From NCBI GenBank assembly GCA_963707275.1, contig CAVPPH010000009.1, positions 1 through 64,000 of the forward strand: a stretch of DNA of 64,000 bases. The letters are read 5' to 3'. Of the stretch, positions 40,864 through 54,193 are shown piece after piece (positions within the stretch are counted from its first letter, which is position 1; each line of letters begins with the position of its first letter). Both the position numbers and the translations under genes were made by a program. Source of the stretch: JACKBK01 sp963707275. GTDB lineage: Bacteria; Chloroflexota; Anaerolineae; JAAEKA01. A model generated the notes under the pieces. The model saw nothing but the letters and a program-made list of their open reading frames with translations, was not told where the DNA came from and made no database searches.

Positions 40864-42043
40864 ATGAGCAATTCAAGAGTTGTCGTTCGACTGCGCGTTG
40901 GGTGGTTGGTGCTGCTGTTAGCAGTACTTCTGTTGGCAGGCTGTGGCGGTGATGTGTCCGCGCCCGTTGATGACCAGCAGGCTTATGTGGAGCAGTTCGC
41001 GGACGACCAGGCTGATGAGCAGCAATACTGTGGACGACGAGTCTGACTGGTATTACGCCGAGACACCTGAGGACTGCCTCGAGGGCGAGGAGTTTGACCC
41101 GGTGGATGAGCTCTGCTATCTGGTGGTGGACTGCGAAGCGGAAGGCGACTGTGGTGACGAAAGCTCAGGATTTGGGCAGGAGGTCTTCGGTTTTCTGGAC
41201 GAGATCGCCTGGGGCGGGTCGGGCGACGGGTTTGAAGACGCCGAGGAGTTGCAGGAGAACACCCTCGTCACCTACCGCGTGGACGGCAACCAGATCGTGG
41301 ATCCCGAACTGGCAGAAGTGACCGACGACCTGCTGGACTACCAGGATGACAGCGAGACACAGCAACGGTTGTGGGGCTACTTCTCCCAGTTGATCCCGCC
41401 CGACCAACGCGCTCTCCTGACCCAGTACGTGGTCTTCACCGACGGGCCGGACGAGACGCTGGCCTTCGTCACGCCCGACACGGAGGATCCCACCCAGTGG
41501 ATTCTGGCCGTGGACATTGCCGACGGCGGCAATCTGCAGGATCTGACCTTTACGCTGGTGCACGAGTTTGCCCATTTGCTCACGCTGAACAACCAGCAGG
41601 TGCCGGCTGACTATGAACTGGCCGCCGATCCTGAAAATCAAGACCTGTACGACGAGGCCGTGGCCGCCTGTCCCACCTACTTTCCCGGCGAAGGATGTAG
41701 CAATCCAAACTCCTACATCAACGCGTTCTTCGAGCAATTCTGGGCTGACATCGACGCGGAGTGGCAGGAAATCGACCTCCTGCAGTACGAGGACCAGGAG
41801 CAGTATACGGCGGCCCTCGATCAGTTCTACGTCGATCACCAGGACGAGTTTGTGTCCGACTACGCGGCGACCAACCCCGGGGAGGATATCGCCAAGTCCT
41901 TTGCTACCTTCGTGTTGAAACCCGCGCCATCGGGCGACACCATCGCTGACCAAAAGGTTGCGTTCTTCTACGACTACCCTGAACTGGTCAAGTTGCGCGC
42001 CGAGATCAGCGGGCGGTTGGTTTCGCGGCTGCGCCGCCAGTAG
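40864..42043 (+). CDS. Lipoprotein with HEFAH zinc-protease motif, one frameshift
   Basis: The start MSNSRVVVRLRVGWLVL leads into a lipobox LLLAGCGG, so the protein is lipid-anchored outside the membrane. A shift near 41025 joins it to a strongly acidic part (DWYYAETPEDCLEGEEFDPV). In the middle LTFTLVHEFAHLLTLN holds HExxH, the zinc site of gluzincin/metzincin-like peptidases. A downstream Glu or His ligand could lie in NAFFEQFWADIDAEWQE. I do not recognise the family, and many Chloroflexota genomes have similar acidic lipoproteins. A GTAGGC-rich spacer separates it from uvrB. Confidence 0.65.
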
Positions 42044-42311
42044 GCTGCTTCCCAGATCGCAATGGTTTACGCGATCTGGACTACTGCGTAGCGAAGAACG
42101 CGAAGCACGAGCGACGAGGCCACCTGGAACAACAGCCTTTTGGCTTCGCGATCTTCCCGTTTCGTGACTTTCGCTCGCCTTCGTGGTTTCGTGGTCCAAA
42201 CTCTGGCTGATTTCCAACCCACCGTTGGACAAAAGACCGGTCAGCGACTATAATGTCATACGAACCGATGTTCTGAAATCGACCGGCGCAACTCAGGGAA
42301 CCAGACATTCT

Positions 42312-44422
<2,111 letters not shown>

Positions 44423-44435
44423 AATCGACCATAAC

Positions 44436-45927
44436 ATGTGGCCCAATAACCCCGTACTCTACGAAATCAACACCTGGGTCTGGCTGGACTGAACTGAGCC
44501 GGCGGACAGGTGAACGCGTGACCCTGGCCAACGTGCCGGAGGATGAACTGGACCGGCTGGCCAGCTACGGCTTCGACGGCTTGTGGCTGATGGGCGTCTG
44601 GCAGCGCAGTCCCGGCGGACGGCAGGTGGCGCGTCGACCATCCCGGCTTGCAGGGCGAGTATCGCAAGGCGCTGCCCGATTTCACCCCGACTGGATGTGG
44701 TCGGATCGCCCTACTCGGTCTACGACTACCGCGTCGATGAAGCGCTGGGCGGCGATGAGGGACTGATGGCATTCCGCCACCGTATGCGCGAGCGTGGCCT
44801 GCGACTGATGCTCGATTTCGTGCCCAACCATCTGGCTATCGACCATCCGCTGGCGAGCTGAACACCCCGAGCGGCTGCTGCAAGGCAGCTCGGAGAGCCT
44901 CATTCGCCAGCCGGCCAACTATTTTGAGACGACCGAGAACGGCCAGTGGCGAGTGTTTGCGCACGGCCGCGACCCCTCCTTCGGCGGCTGGACCGATACT
45001 GTGCAGGTTGATTACCGCACGCCCAAGCGCGCGCCGCGCGATGGCCGACATTCTGCTGGACATCGCTGGCCGCTGCGACGGCGTGCGCTGCGACATGGCG
45101 ATGCTGGTGACGCAGGACACGTTCCTGCAGACCTGGGGCGGCGTCAGTTCGATCCGCCGCGGGCCGAGTTCTGGCCCGCGGCAATCACCGACCTGCGGGC
45201 CAGCGTCATCCCGACTTCATCACCCTGGCTGAGGTCTACTGGGATCTGGAGTGGGACTTGCAGCAGCAGGGATTTGACTACACGTATGACAAGCGACTCT
45301 ACGACCGGCTGGAGGAGGGAGACGCCTTGCAGGTCCGCTGGCATTTGACCGCGGACGTGGCGTATCAGCAGCATCTGGCGCGCTTCATCGAGAATCACGA
45401 CGAGCGCCGCGCCGCCGAGGTGTTGGGCGTCGAACGCAGCAAGGCGGCGGCGGTGGTCGCTCTGACTTTGCCTGGACTGCGCCTGATTCACGAGGGCCAG
45501 CCGCAGGGTTGCAAGGTCAAGCTGCCGGTGCAATTGGGGCGGCGGCCAGAGGAGCCGGCTGTCGCTGGCCTGGAGGACTTCTACCGCGCCCTGCTGGCCG
45601 AGCTGCGCCATCCGATCTACCACGACGGCCGGTGGCAACTGCTGGAGGCGCGCATCAAGGATGACGCGCCGGATCTGCACCGTGGTCTGGCAGCGCATCA
45701 GTGGCGACTGGGCAGCGAATTTCGGGTAGTCGTCAGCAACCTGACAGGGCAGCGAACGCAGGGATTCGTGTCAATGGCGCTGCCGCTGGCCGGCGCCGCC
45801 TGGCAGTTGACCGAAATCTTCAGCGGCGCGGTCGTACGAACGCGATGGCGACGACATGACCGACCGCGGGCTGTTCGTCGACCTGCCAGCGTATGGCAGT
45901 CAGATTTTTAGTTTCGCACGGGCCTAA
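44436..45927 (+). CDS. GH13 (alpha-amylase family) glycosidase, frameshifted
   Basis: It starts 13 bases after uvrB: VLYEINTWVWL, then YSVYDYRVDEALGG, DFVPNHLAIDHP (region I), GVRCDMAML (nucleophile Asp, region II), LAEVYWDLEWDL (acid/base Glu, region III) and FIENHDERRAAEVL (transition-state Asp, region IV). All four catalytic regions of GH13 are present. The corrected C-terminus reads GLFVDLPAYGSQIFSFARA, stop 45925-45927. The length is about 497 aa. The substrate is an alpha-glucan or related oligosaccharide, with the exact activity unknown. Shifts lie near 44490, 44635, 44690, 44860, 45030, 45150, 45205 and 45835. No signal peptide is seen, so it is cytoplasmic. Confidence 0.88.
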
Positions 45928-45928
45928 C

Positions 45929-46929
45929 ATGCGGGCAATGGTGTTAAATGCCGTCGGACCGGCGGTCGAGAGCCAGTTGACAATGCAGCAGGTGTCCGCG
46001 CCGGAGGCAGGCGCTGGCGAGGTACGCTTGCGCGTCCATGCCTGCGGCGTCTGCCACACCGATCTGCACATCGTCGAGGGTGACCTGGCGCTGCCGCGGC
46101 TGCCGCTGGTTCCTGGCCACCAGATCGTCGGCGTCGTGGATCAGTTGGGCGCGGGCGTGACACGTTTTCGTGTCGGCGACCGGGCGGGGCTGCCGTGGCT
46201 GCGCAGCGCGTGTGGACGGTGCCGGTTCTGCCTGGCCGGCCAGGAGAACCTGTGCGAGTTCATCGAGTTCAACGGCTACCATGCTGACGGCGGTTTTGCC
46301 GAGTATGTCGTGGCGCCGGCCGAGTTTACCTATCACCTGCCTGACGGTTTCGACGACCTGTGCAGGCTGCGCCGCTGCTCTGCGCAGGTGTGATCGGCTA
46401 CCGTGCGCTGCGGCTCAGCGACATCGAGCCCGGCGGCCGGCTGGGGCTGTATGGGTTCGGCGCGTCGGCGCACGTCAGCATTCAGGTGGCGCGCCACTGG
46501 GACTGCGAGGTGTACGTGTTCACCCGGAGCGAGGAACACCGGCACCATGCCCGGGCGCTGGGCGCAGCCTGGGCCGGTGACGCCCGCGACAGCGCGCCAG
46601 AATTGCTCGACAGCGCGGTGATCTTTGCGCCGGCCGGCTGGATCGTGCCGGAAGCGTTGCGGGCGCTGCGACCGGGCGGCACAGTGGCCTGCGCCGGTAT
46701 CCACATGAGCGACATCCCGCAGATGCCCTACGACCTGCTGTACGGCGAGCGGACGCTGCGCAGCGTGGCCAACAGCACCCGTCAGGATGTCGAGGAACTA
46801 CTGCAACTGGCGGCTGAGATACCGATCCACAGCGATGTCGAGACCTATCCGCTGGAGGCCGCCAATGAGGCGCTGGCGCGCGTCAAGCGCAGCGAAGTGC
46901 GCGGCGCGGCGGTGTTGCAGGTAGCATGA
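45929..46929 (+). CDS. Zinc-dependent alcohol dehydrogenase, one frameshift
   Basis: The ATG overlaps the region just after the GH13 stop (TAACATG). The N-terminal catalytic domain has the zinc ligands HACGVCHTDLH and PGHQIVG, and the structural zinc site CGRCRFCLAGQENLC. A shift near 46364 joins AAPLLCAGVIGYRAL and the NAD(P)-binding GLYGFGASAHVSIQVAR. The end (NEALARVKRSEVRGAAVLQV) is typical. At about 333 aa it belongs to the medium-chain dehydrogenases and oxidises alcohols or reduces aldehydes. The tight spacing after GH13 suggests a shared transcript. Confidence 0.92.
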
Positions 46930-46952
46930 ATGTGGCGTGTCGCTCATCCAAC

Positions 46953-47016
46953 AGGTGACAGTCACTTCGCACGTAGCCGGTGCGTCAGATAGGCGCTGAC
47001 CAAGTGACTGTCACCT
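46953..47016. repeat. AGGTGACAGTCACTT palindrome, copy 2
   Basis: The arm AGGTGACAGTCACTT at 46953 and its complement at 47002-47016 flank a 34-base loop. The same arm forms the hairpin at 29346. The right arm overlaps the possible starts of the YhhN-like gene and encodes its residues VTVT. Confidence 0.75.
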
Positions 47017-47735
47017 TCGCGTTTTCGTTGCTTGTTCTGTTGCTGCTCGCCTGGGCCGCACTGCTGATCGGCGGCTGGCTGATCGATTTCGGCGGGCGGA
47101 CGGCGCGCAACCGGATTCCGCTGGCGGCACGTATGGCCATGTCGGCGCTTCTGGTTCTGGCTGCCCTGGTCTGGTGGCGAACCGGCACCAGTGGCACGTC
47201 GCTGGCCGGTTACGGCCTGTTGATCTTTGTTGGCATGACCTTCGGCCTGGTCGGCGATCTGGTGATGGCCAAGGTGATTCGCACGCCGAACCGGGTGATT
47301 TTCGGAATGCTTGCGTTTGGCGTCGGGCATCTGTGCTACATTGCGGCGTTCATTGGTCTGGGCCGTGAGCTTGGTGGCGGGTCGATCGCGACACTGGCCG
47401 CGAGCTTGCTGGTCTACAGCGGTGTCAGCGCGCTCCTGTGGTATACTTTGATCCGCCAGCCGGCCAAAGGCCGGGCGCTGAACGTCGGCACACTGATCTA
47501 CGCGCTGCTGCTGGCGACCATGGGCGCGGCTGCGATGGCGCTGGCGCTGCAGGACGCACGGTTGGTGCCGCTCGCGCTAGGCGGCCTGCTGTTTATTGCG
47601 TCGGATATGTTCGTGGGCAGTGAGTTGATGCGCGGCACGTCATTTCGTTCCATCGGCGATGTGATCTGGACCACGTACACGGTGGCGCAAATGCTGATCG
47701 TTTACTCGATGGTCATCGTTCTTCAGATCGTTTAG
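46980..47735 (+). CDS. YhhN-family membrane protein (lysoplasmalogenase-like)
   Basis: Intact, up to 251 aa, with about eight hydrophobic helices. GLVGDLVMAKVI, FGVGHLCYIAAFIG and LGGLLFIASDMFVGS contain the conserved Asp/His pattern of the YhhN/TMEM86 family, whose animal members cleave the vinyl-ether bond of lysoplasmalogens. The bacterial role is largely unknown. The GTG at 46980 and the GTG at 47004 are both possible starts. They lie inside a palindromic repeat, so the N-terminus is uncertain. Upstream is the alcohol dehydrogenase, downstream galT. Confidence 0.75.
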   Translation: MRQIGADQVTVTFAFSLLVLLLLAWAALLIGGWLIDFGGRTARNRIPLAARMAMSALLVLAALVWWRTGTSGTSLAGYGLLIFVGMTFGLVGDLVMAKVIRTPNRVIFGMLAFGVGHLCYIAAFIGLGRELGGGSIATLAASLLVYSGVSALLWYTLIRQPAKGRALNVGTLIYALLLATMGAAAMALALQDARLVPLALGGLLFIASDMFVGSELMRGTSFRSIGDVIWTTYTVAQMLIVYSMVIVLQIV

Positions 47736-47777
47736 CCTGCGTGCCGGCTCGAATAAGCTGTTCAAGGGTGTTACAAA

Positions 47778-48783
47778 ATGCCTGAGATACGTCAAAACAT
47801 GGCGACCAAGCAATGGGTGATCATCTCCACGGAGCGAGCGCGCCGGCCAGAGGAGTTCATCGACCGGTCGCATCGCCCAGTCCACGAGAGCCTGCCAGCG
47901 TACGACCTGGACTGCCCGTTCTGTCCCGGCAACGAAGAAGGCCCGGACATGGAGGTGCTGCGGTTGCCGCAGGGCGCGGATGACTGGCAGGTGCGAGTCG
48001 TCAAGAATCGGTATCCGGCTTTAACGCAGGAAGGGGAGCGGGTGCGTCAGTTCGATGGCGTCAACCGCTCCATTTCGGGCGTCGGCTATCACGAGGTGGT
48101 CGTCGAGGCGCCGCCGCACAACACGACGCCTGCCCTGCTGGACGCGGAGCAACTCAGCCGCGTGCTGATGGCATTCCAGACCCGCGGCGTGGTGATGTCT
48201 CTGGACGACCGCATCGAGCACGTGATCTACTTCAAGAACCATGGGCCGCGTGCCGGCACGTCGCTACTGCACCCCCACAGCCAGATCATCGGCCTGCCGG
48301 TGGTGCCGTACAACGTGCGGGCGCGTGACGAAGAAGCACGCCGGTTCTTCGACGACACCGGGTCCTGCGTCGTACTGCGCTATGCTGTCCGACGAACTGC
48401 AAGAGCGCACCCGCGTGATCAGCGAGAACGACGACTTCGTGGCTTTCCAGCCTTATGCCGCGCTTTCGCCGTTCCACACCTGGATCATGCCGCGTGAGCA
48501 TCATCCCAGTTTTCTGATGGTGTCGCCGGTATCGATCCGGCGGCTGGCAGAGAGCTGCCGCGACATTCTGCGCCGGATCCATTTCGGCCTCAACGACCCG
48601 GACTACAACATCGTGTTGCGCTCCGCACCCGTCAAGGCGTGGTACGCTGATCACCTGCACTGGTACGTCTCGGTGATCCCGCGTGTCACCCAGACGGCCG
48701 GCTTTGAGCTGGGCAGCGGGATGTACATCAACACAGCGTTGCCGGAACACAGCGCAGCGTTCCTGCGCTCGATACAGGTTTAG
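47778..48783 (+). CDS. galT: Galactose-1-phosphate uridylyltransferase, one frameshift
   Basis: MPEIRQNMATKQWVIISTER opens the fold, and CPFCPGNEE holds the zinc ligands. The active-site motif LLHPHSQIIGLPVVP provides the histidine that forms the UMP-enzyme intermediate (HPH in HxHxQ position). A single extra base near 48378 breaks the frame before AMLSDELQERTRVISENDD. The rest (FAYAALSPFHTWIMPREH-like and LHWYVSVIPRVTQ) is normal. The length is about 335 aa. It exchanges UDP between glucose-1-P and galactose-1-P in the Leloir pathway. galK and galE are not adjacent. The related ADP-using phosphorylases cannot be ruled out. Confidence 0.88.
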
Positions 48784-48855
48784 CAAATGGACTCCCAATC
48801 GCAGGTTCCGGCTCTTCGACGACGACATCGATCCCTGCCGGAACGGAGGTAGCTG

Positions 48856-51744
<2,889 letters not shown>

Positions 51745-51750
51745 CCGCCA

Positions 51751-51826
51751 GAAGTTCGACTTCACGGAAAAAGTACAACTTCCCGAGGCGCGTAGACGCT
51801 CGACTTTGCCGAAAAAGTCGAGCGTC
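51751..51826. repeat. CGG-loop hairpin repeats, copies 3 and 4, below gyrA
   Basis: GAAGTTCGACTT...AAGTACAACTTC (51751-51782, two mismatches) is followed by GACGCTCGACTTT...AAAGTCGAGCGTC (51795-51826, perfect 13 pairs, loop GCCGAA). They are placed directly after the gyrA stop and can act as its terminator. Confidence 0.75.
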
Positions 51827-51845
51827 TTGATTCTAGACAGAACTG

Positions 51846-51875
51846 CGAGTACGAGTAAGAGTAGGAGTACGAGTG
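51846..51875. repeat. GAGTAC hexamer repeat, half copy D
   Basis: GAGTACGAGTAAGAGTAGGA and a further GAGTACGAG repeat the hexamer without a mirror arm. Same units as the palindromes at 20174, 23571 and 24125. Confidence 0.75.
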
Positions 51876-51903
51876 TAGGCGGTTGAGTCTCGACAAAAAA
51901 AGA

Positions 51904-51935
51904 GACGTTCGACTTTGCGGAAAAAGTCGAACGTC
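51904..51935. repeat. CGG-loop hairpin repeat, copy 5
   Basis: GACGTTCGACTTT pairs perfectly with AAAGTCGAACGTC around GCGGAA. It sits six bases from the 3' end of tRNA-Leu on the minus strand, so it can terminate that tRNA. Confidence 0.8.
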
Positions 51936-51941
51936 ATGGTG

Positions 51942-52023
51942 TAGGGCGGGTGGGATTCGAACCCACACGGGTGTTACCCTTCGGTTTTTAAGACCGATGC
52001 GTCTGCCATTCCGCCACCGCCCC
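51942..52023 (-). tRNA. tRNA-Leu (TAA)
   Basis: A class II tRNA on the minus strand. The acceptor GGGGCGG pairs with CCGCCCT (one G-T pair). The anticodon stem CGGT/ACCG has loop CTTAAAA (anticodon TAA), with a short variable arm (AAGGGTAACACCC region) and T arm GTGGGTTCGAATCCCAC. No CCA is encoded. Confidence 0.93.
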
Positions 52024-52056
52024 GGGTGGCCTGTCACCAACTTGCCTGATAAACAG

Positions 52057-52086
52057 ATGGCCTATAGCTCGCAAGCTATAGGCCAT
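52057..52086. terminator. Perfect hairpin between tRNA-Leu and tRNA-Cys
   Basis: ATGGCCTATAGCT and AGCTATAGGCCAT form 13 perfect pairs around CGCA. It may terminate tRNA-Cys (minus strand) or be a processing hairpin in a two-tRNA transcript. Confidence 0.7.
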
Positions 52087-52094
52087 TCGTTCAG

Positions 52095-52166
52095 AGGCGA
52101 CGGCCGGATTCGAACCGGCGATCAGGGTTTTGCAGACCCTTGCCTTAGCCACTTGGCCACGTCGCC
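52095..52166 (-). tRNA. tRNA-Cys (GCA)
   Basis: On the minus strand the acceptor GGCGACG pairs with CGTCGCC. The anticodon stem AGGGT/ACCCT has loop CTGCAAA (anticodon GCA), and the T arm is GCCGGTTCGAATCCGGC. No CCA is encoded. Confidence 0.94.
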
Positions 52167-52220
52167 CTGACACTGTGCATTGTATCCAGCCGAACCGGAC
52201 TTGTCAAAGTCGTTCCCTGG

Positions 52221-52304
52221 GCGTCCCGTGCTGGCGGCGTCGCCAGAGCCGCCGTGGTAACATTGCGATCCTGGCGACGCCGCAGCAGTGACACCTGGGA
52301 CGCG
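52221..52304. repeat. Long imperfect hairpin below the subtilase operon
   Basis: GCGGCGTCGCCAG at 52234 pairs with CTGGCGACGCCGC at 52271, and outside it GCGTCCC pairs with GGGACGC. It lies in the gap between the subtilase gene end and tRNA-Cys and probably terminates the sigma/CHAT/subtilase operon. The rest of the gap to 52377 holds no gene. Confidence 0.6.
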
Positions 52305-52377
52305 TCTATCAATTGGTTGCCGCCTTGGCCGGGCTCCTGACCCAGCCAACACCGGCAGCATGTTTCCAGCCGCATTC

Positions 52378-54174
52378 TTACTGCGCCAGGCTGGCGATGT
52401 TGACGATACCGTTGCCGAGATACTCGTCCGGGTTGGGCGGTGGATTGACGCCTGCCCGTAGGGTCGATAGCACGTTGGCTGGCGCCATGCCGCTGTCCAG
52501 CATGACTGCTGCCGTGCCGCTGACCAGCGGCGCAGCGAACGACGTGCCGACCCAGTAGACATACTGGAAGCCGGGTTTGCCAGTCTCCTCGTCCAGACCG
52601 TAGGCAAAACCGATCAGGCAATCCTGCTCGTTGCCGGACTCACACCAGTAGATGTCGCCCGAATCGAGCAGTCCGGGCACCACACAGGTCGCCACGTCTC
52701 CAGCCTCGGTGGACAGGCTCTTGCCCGCTTCCATGGTCCGCGTGGTAAGGTTGACGCCGTTGCCGCCGGGCGCAGCGACGATGCCCTGGTTGGAGTAGCA
52801 GCCGCGCGTCTGTTCGTAGGTGCTGCCCACCACACTGAGGACCGATGGATCGCTGGCGGGGATTTCGGCGTCTCTGGGCGCCTCGGCAGGCACGTTCACG
52901 TCCCACGAGTCGTTGCCCGCCGCTGCTACGACCACGGCGCCCTGGCCGTTGAGCTTCTGCACCATGGCTTGCAGCGACGTAACTGACTTGGGCAGCGCAA
53001 GTGTACACTCTGGCTCATCTCCCGGACAAAGGTTCTCCGGACGGTGGACTCCCAGGCTGAGGTTCACGACCGTACCGGCCAGCGACTCCTCGAACGGCGC
53101 GTCTGAGTTGCTCAGCTCGCGGCTGGTCGTGTCCAGACCGCGCAGAATGGTCATCAGATCGCCGCAGCCGTCGTTTTCCAGCACGCGCATCAGGTGAATC
53201 TTGCTCTGTGGTGCGACCGCGTGCGCCAGGCTGGCTACGAAAAGCCCGTGGCTGCTGATATCCTGGATGATCGGATCACCCGTGTAGCGATCCAGCCCGG
53301 GGCAGGCGTCATAGTCCTGCACGGGAATGTCAGTTATAGTCATGTCAGGCGATCCGACGCCAGCTCCGCGCGTCGGATTGCCCATACGCCGCTCCAGCGC
53401 CAGATCGCCGGCGGGCAGGGGAGACGTGTCGAGAATGACAATCTGCGCGCTCTTCCCCAGGTTCTCCCGGACCTGCCGCTGACCGTCTTGTATCAGGCTG
53501 ATGCCGGCTTCGCCCAACGCCCACTGTTTCATGAACGCGGTCGAGTCGCCGGCGAGGCCCAGCCCGCCGCCGGGCAGGTTGCGCGCCCAGCGTCCGTTCT
53601 GCGTCCACGGGCTGCCGCCCCCGCGCCAGCCGGCCGGCGTGAAGAAATAGTTCGGGTCAGCGGCCGCGTCCAGCTCCGGGTGAGCAGCGGCGAACTGGTT
53701 GAACAGGCAGCTCACATCCTCGACCGAACGTCCGTCCAGAATGAACGCCAGTTGGATCGCTCTGCCCTCGCCCAACGATATCGCATCTTCGTCGTTGATG
53801 CGCAGCTTGAGGTCGAAAGCCTGGCTGATCTCCCGGAGTTGGTCCGGCTGTCCGGTCAGCACCACCTGGCTGTCGACGTAGATCAGCCCCTCGAAGGGTG
53901 AGACGACCATCTGCGCCTGTTTTTCACCGGATTGCATCGCGTTGGGTTCAGGTATCTCAGCTTGCTTGTCTTTGCCGCGCTGGCTGTATTCCTGGCAGTA
54001 GGCTGCGATCTCCTCCACATCGCCGGATGGCGGCGTTACTTCAGTAGGCTGGGGGGTAGCAGTTGCGCCGGCCGGCGGTGGTGTCGGCGTGACGACCTGG
54101 CAGGATGTTGCCAGTCCGGCCATCAGCAGAATGACCAGAATCAGGAATGCGGGACGGGCGTGTGAGTGTTTCAT
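52378..54174 (-). CDS. Subtilisin-like serine protease lipoprotein (S8)
   Basis: ATG 54174 is chosen because AGGAGA lies upstream and MKHSHARPAFLILVILL then leads to a lipobox GLATSC. The catalytic triad is IVILDTSPL (Asp), DISSHGLFVASLAH (His) and YWVGTSFAAPLVSGTAA (Ser), with AAAGNDSWDV holding the oxyanion Asn. About 200 residues precede the protease domain and may be a propeptide or sensor. Intact, 598 aa. It is attached to the outside of the membrane and is the last gene of the operon, 19 bases after the TPR-CHAT gene, which suggests a shared pathway with that second protease. Confidence 0.93.
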   Translation of the reverse strand: MKHSHARPAFLILVILLMAGLATSCQVVTPTPPPAGATATPQPTEVTPPSGDVEEIAAYCQEYSQRGKDKQAEIPEPNAMQSGEKQAQMVVSPFEGLIYVDSQVVLTGQPDQLREISQAFDLKLRINDEDAISLGEGRAIQLAFILDGRSVEDVSCLFNQFAAAHPELDAAADPNYFFTPAGWRGGGSPWTQNGRWARNLPGGGLGLAGDSTAFMKQWALGEAGISLIQDGQRQVRENLGKSAQIVILDTSPLPAGDLALERRMGNPTRGAGVGSPDMTITDIPVQDYDACPGLDRYTGDPIIQDISSHGLFVASLAHAVAPQSKIHLMRVLENDGCGDLMTILRGLDTTSRELSNSDAPFEESLAGTVVNLSLGVHRPENLCPGDEPECTLALPKSVTSLQAMVQKLNGQGAVVVAAAGNDSWDVNVPAEAPRDAEIPASDPSVLSVVGSTYEQTRGCYSNQGIVAAPGGNGVNLTTRTMEAGKSLSTEAGDVATCVVPGLLDSGDIYWCESGNEQDCLIGFAYGLDEETGKPGFQYVYWVGTSFAAPLVSGTAAVMLDSGMAPANVLSTLRAGVNPPPNPDEYLGNGIVNIASLAQ

Positions 54175-54193
54175 TTCTTCTCCTAATAGTTTC

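Noticed and set aside
41165..42232. Long minus-strand open frame opposite the metalloprotease lipoprotein
   Set aside because: It is the complement of a gene with lipobox and HExxH and has no motif of its own. High GC keeps antisense frames open.
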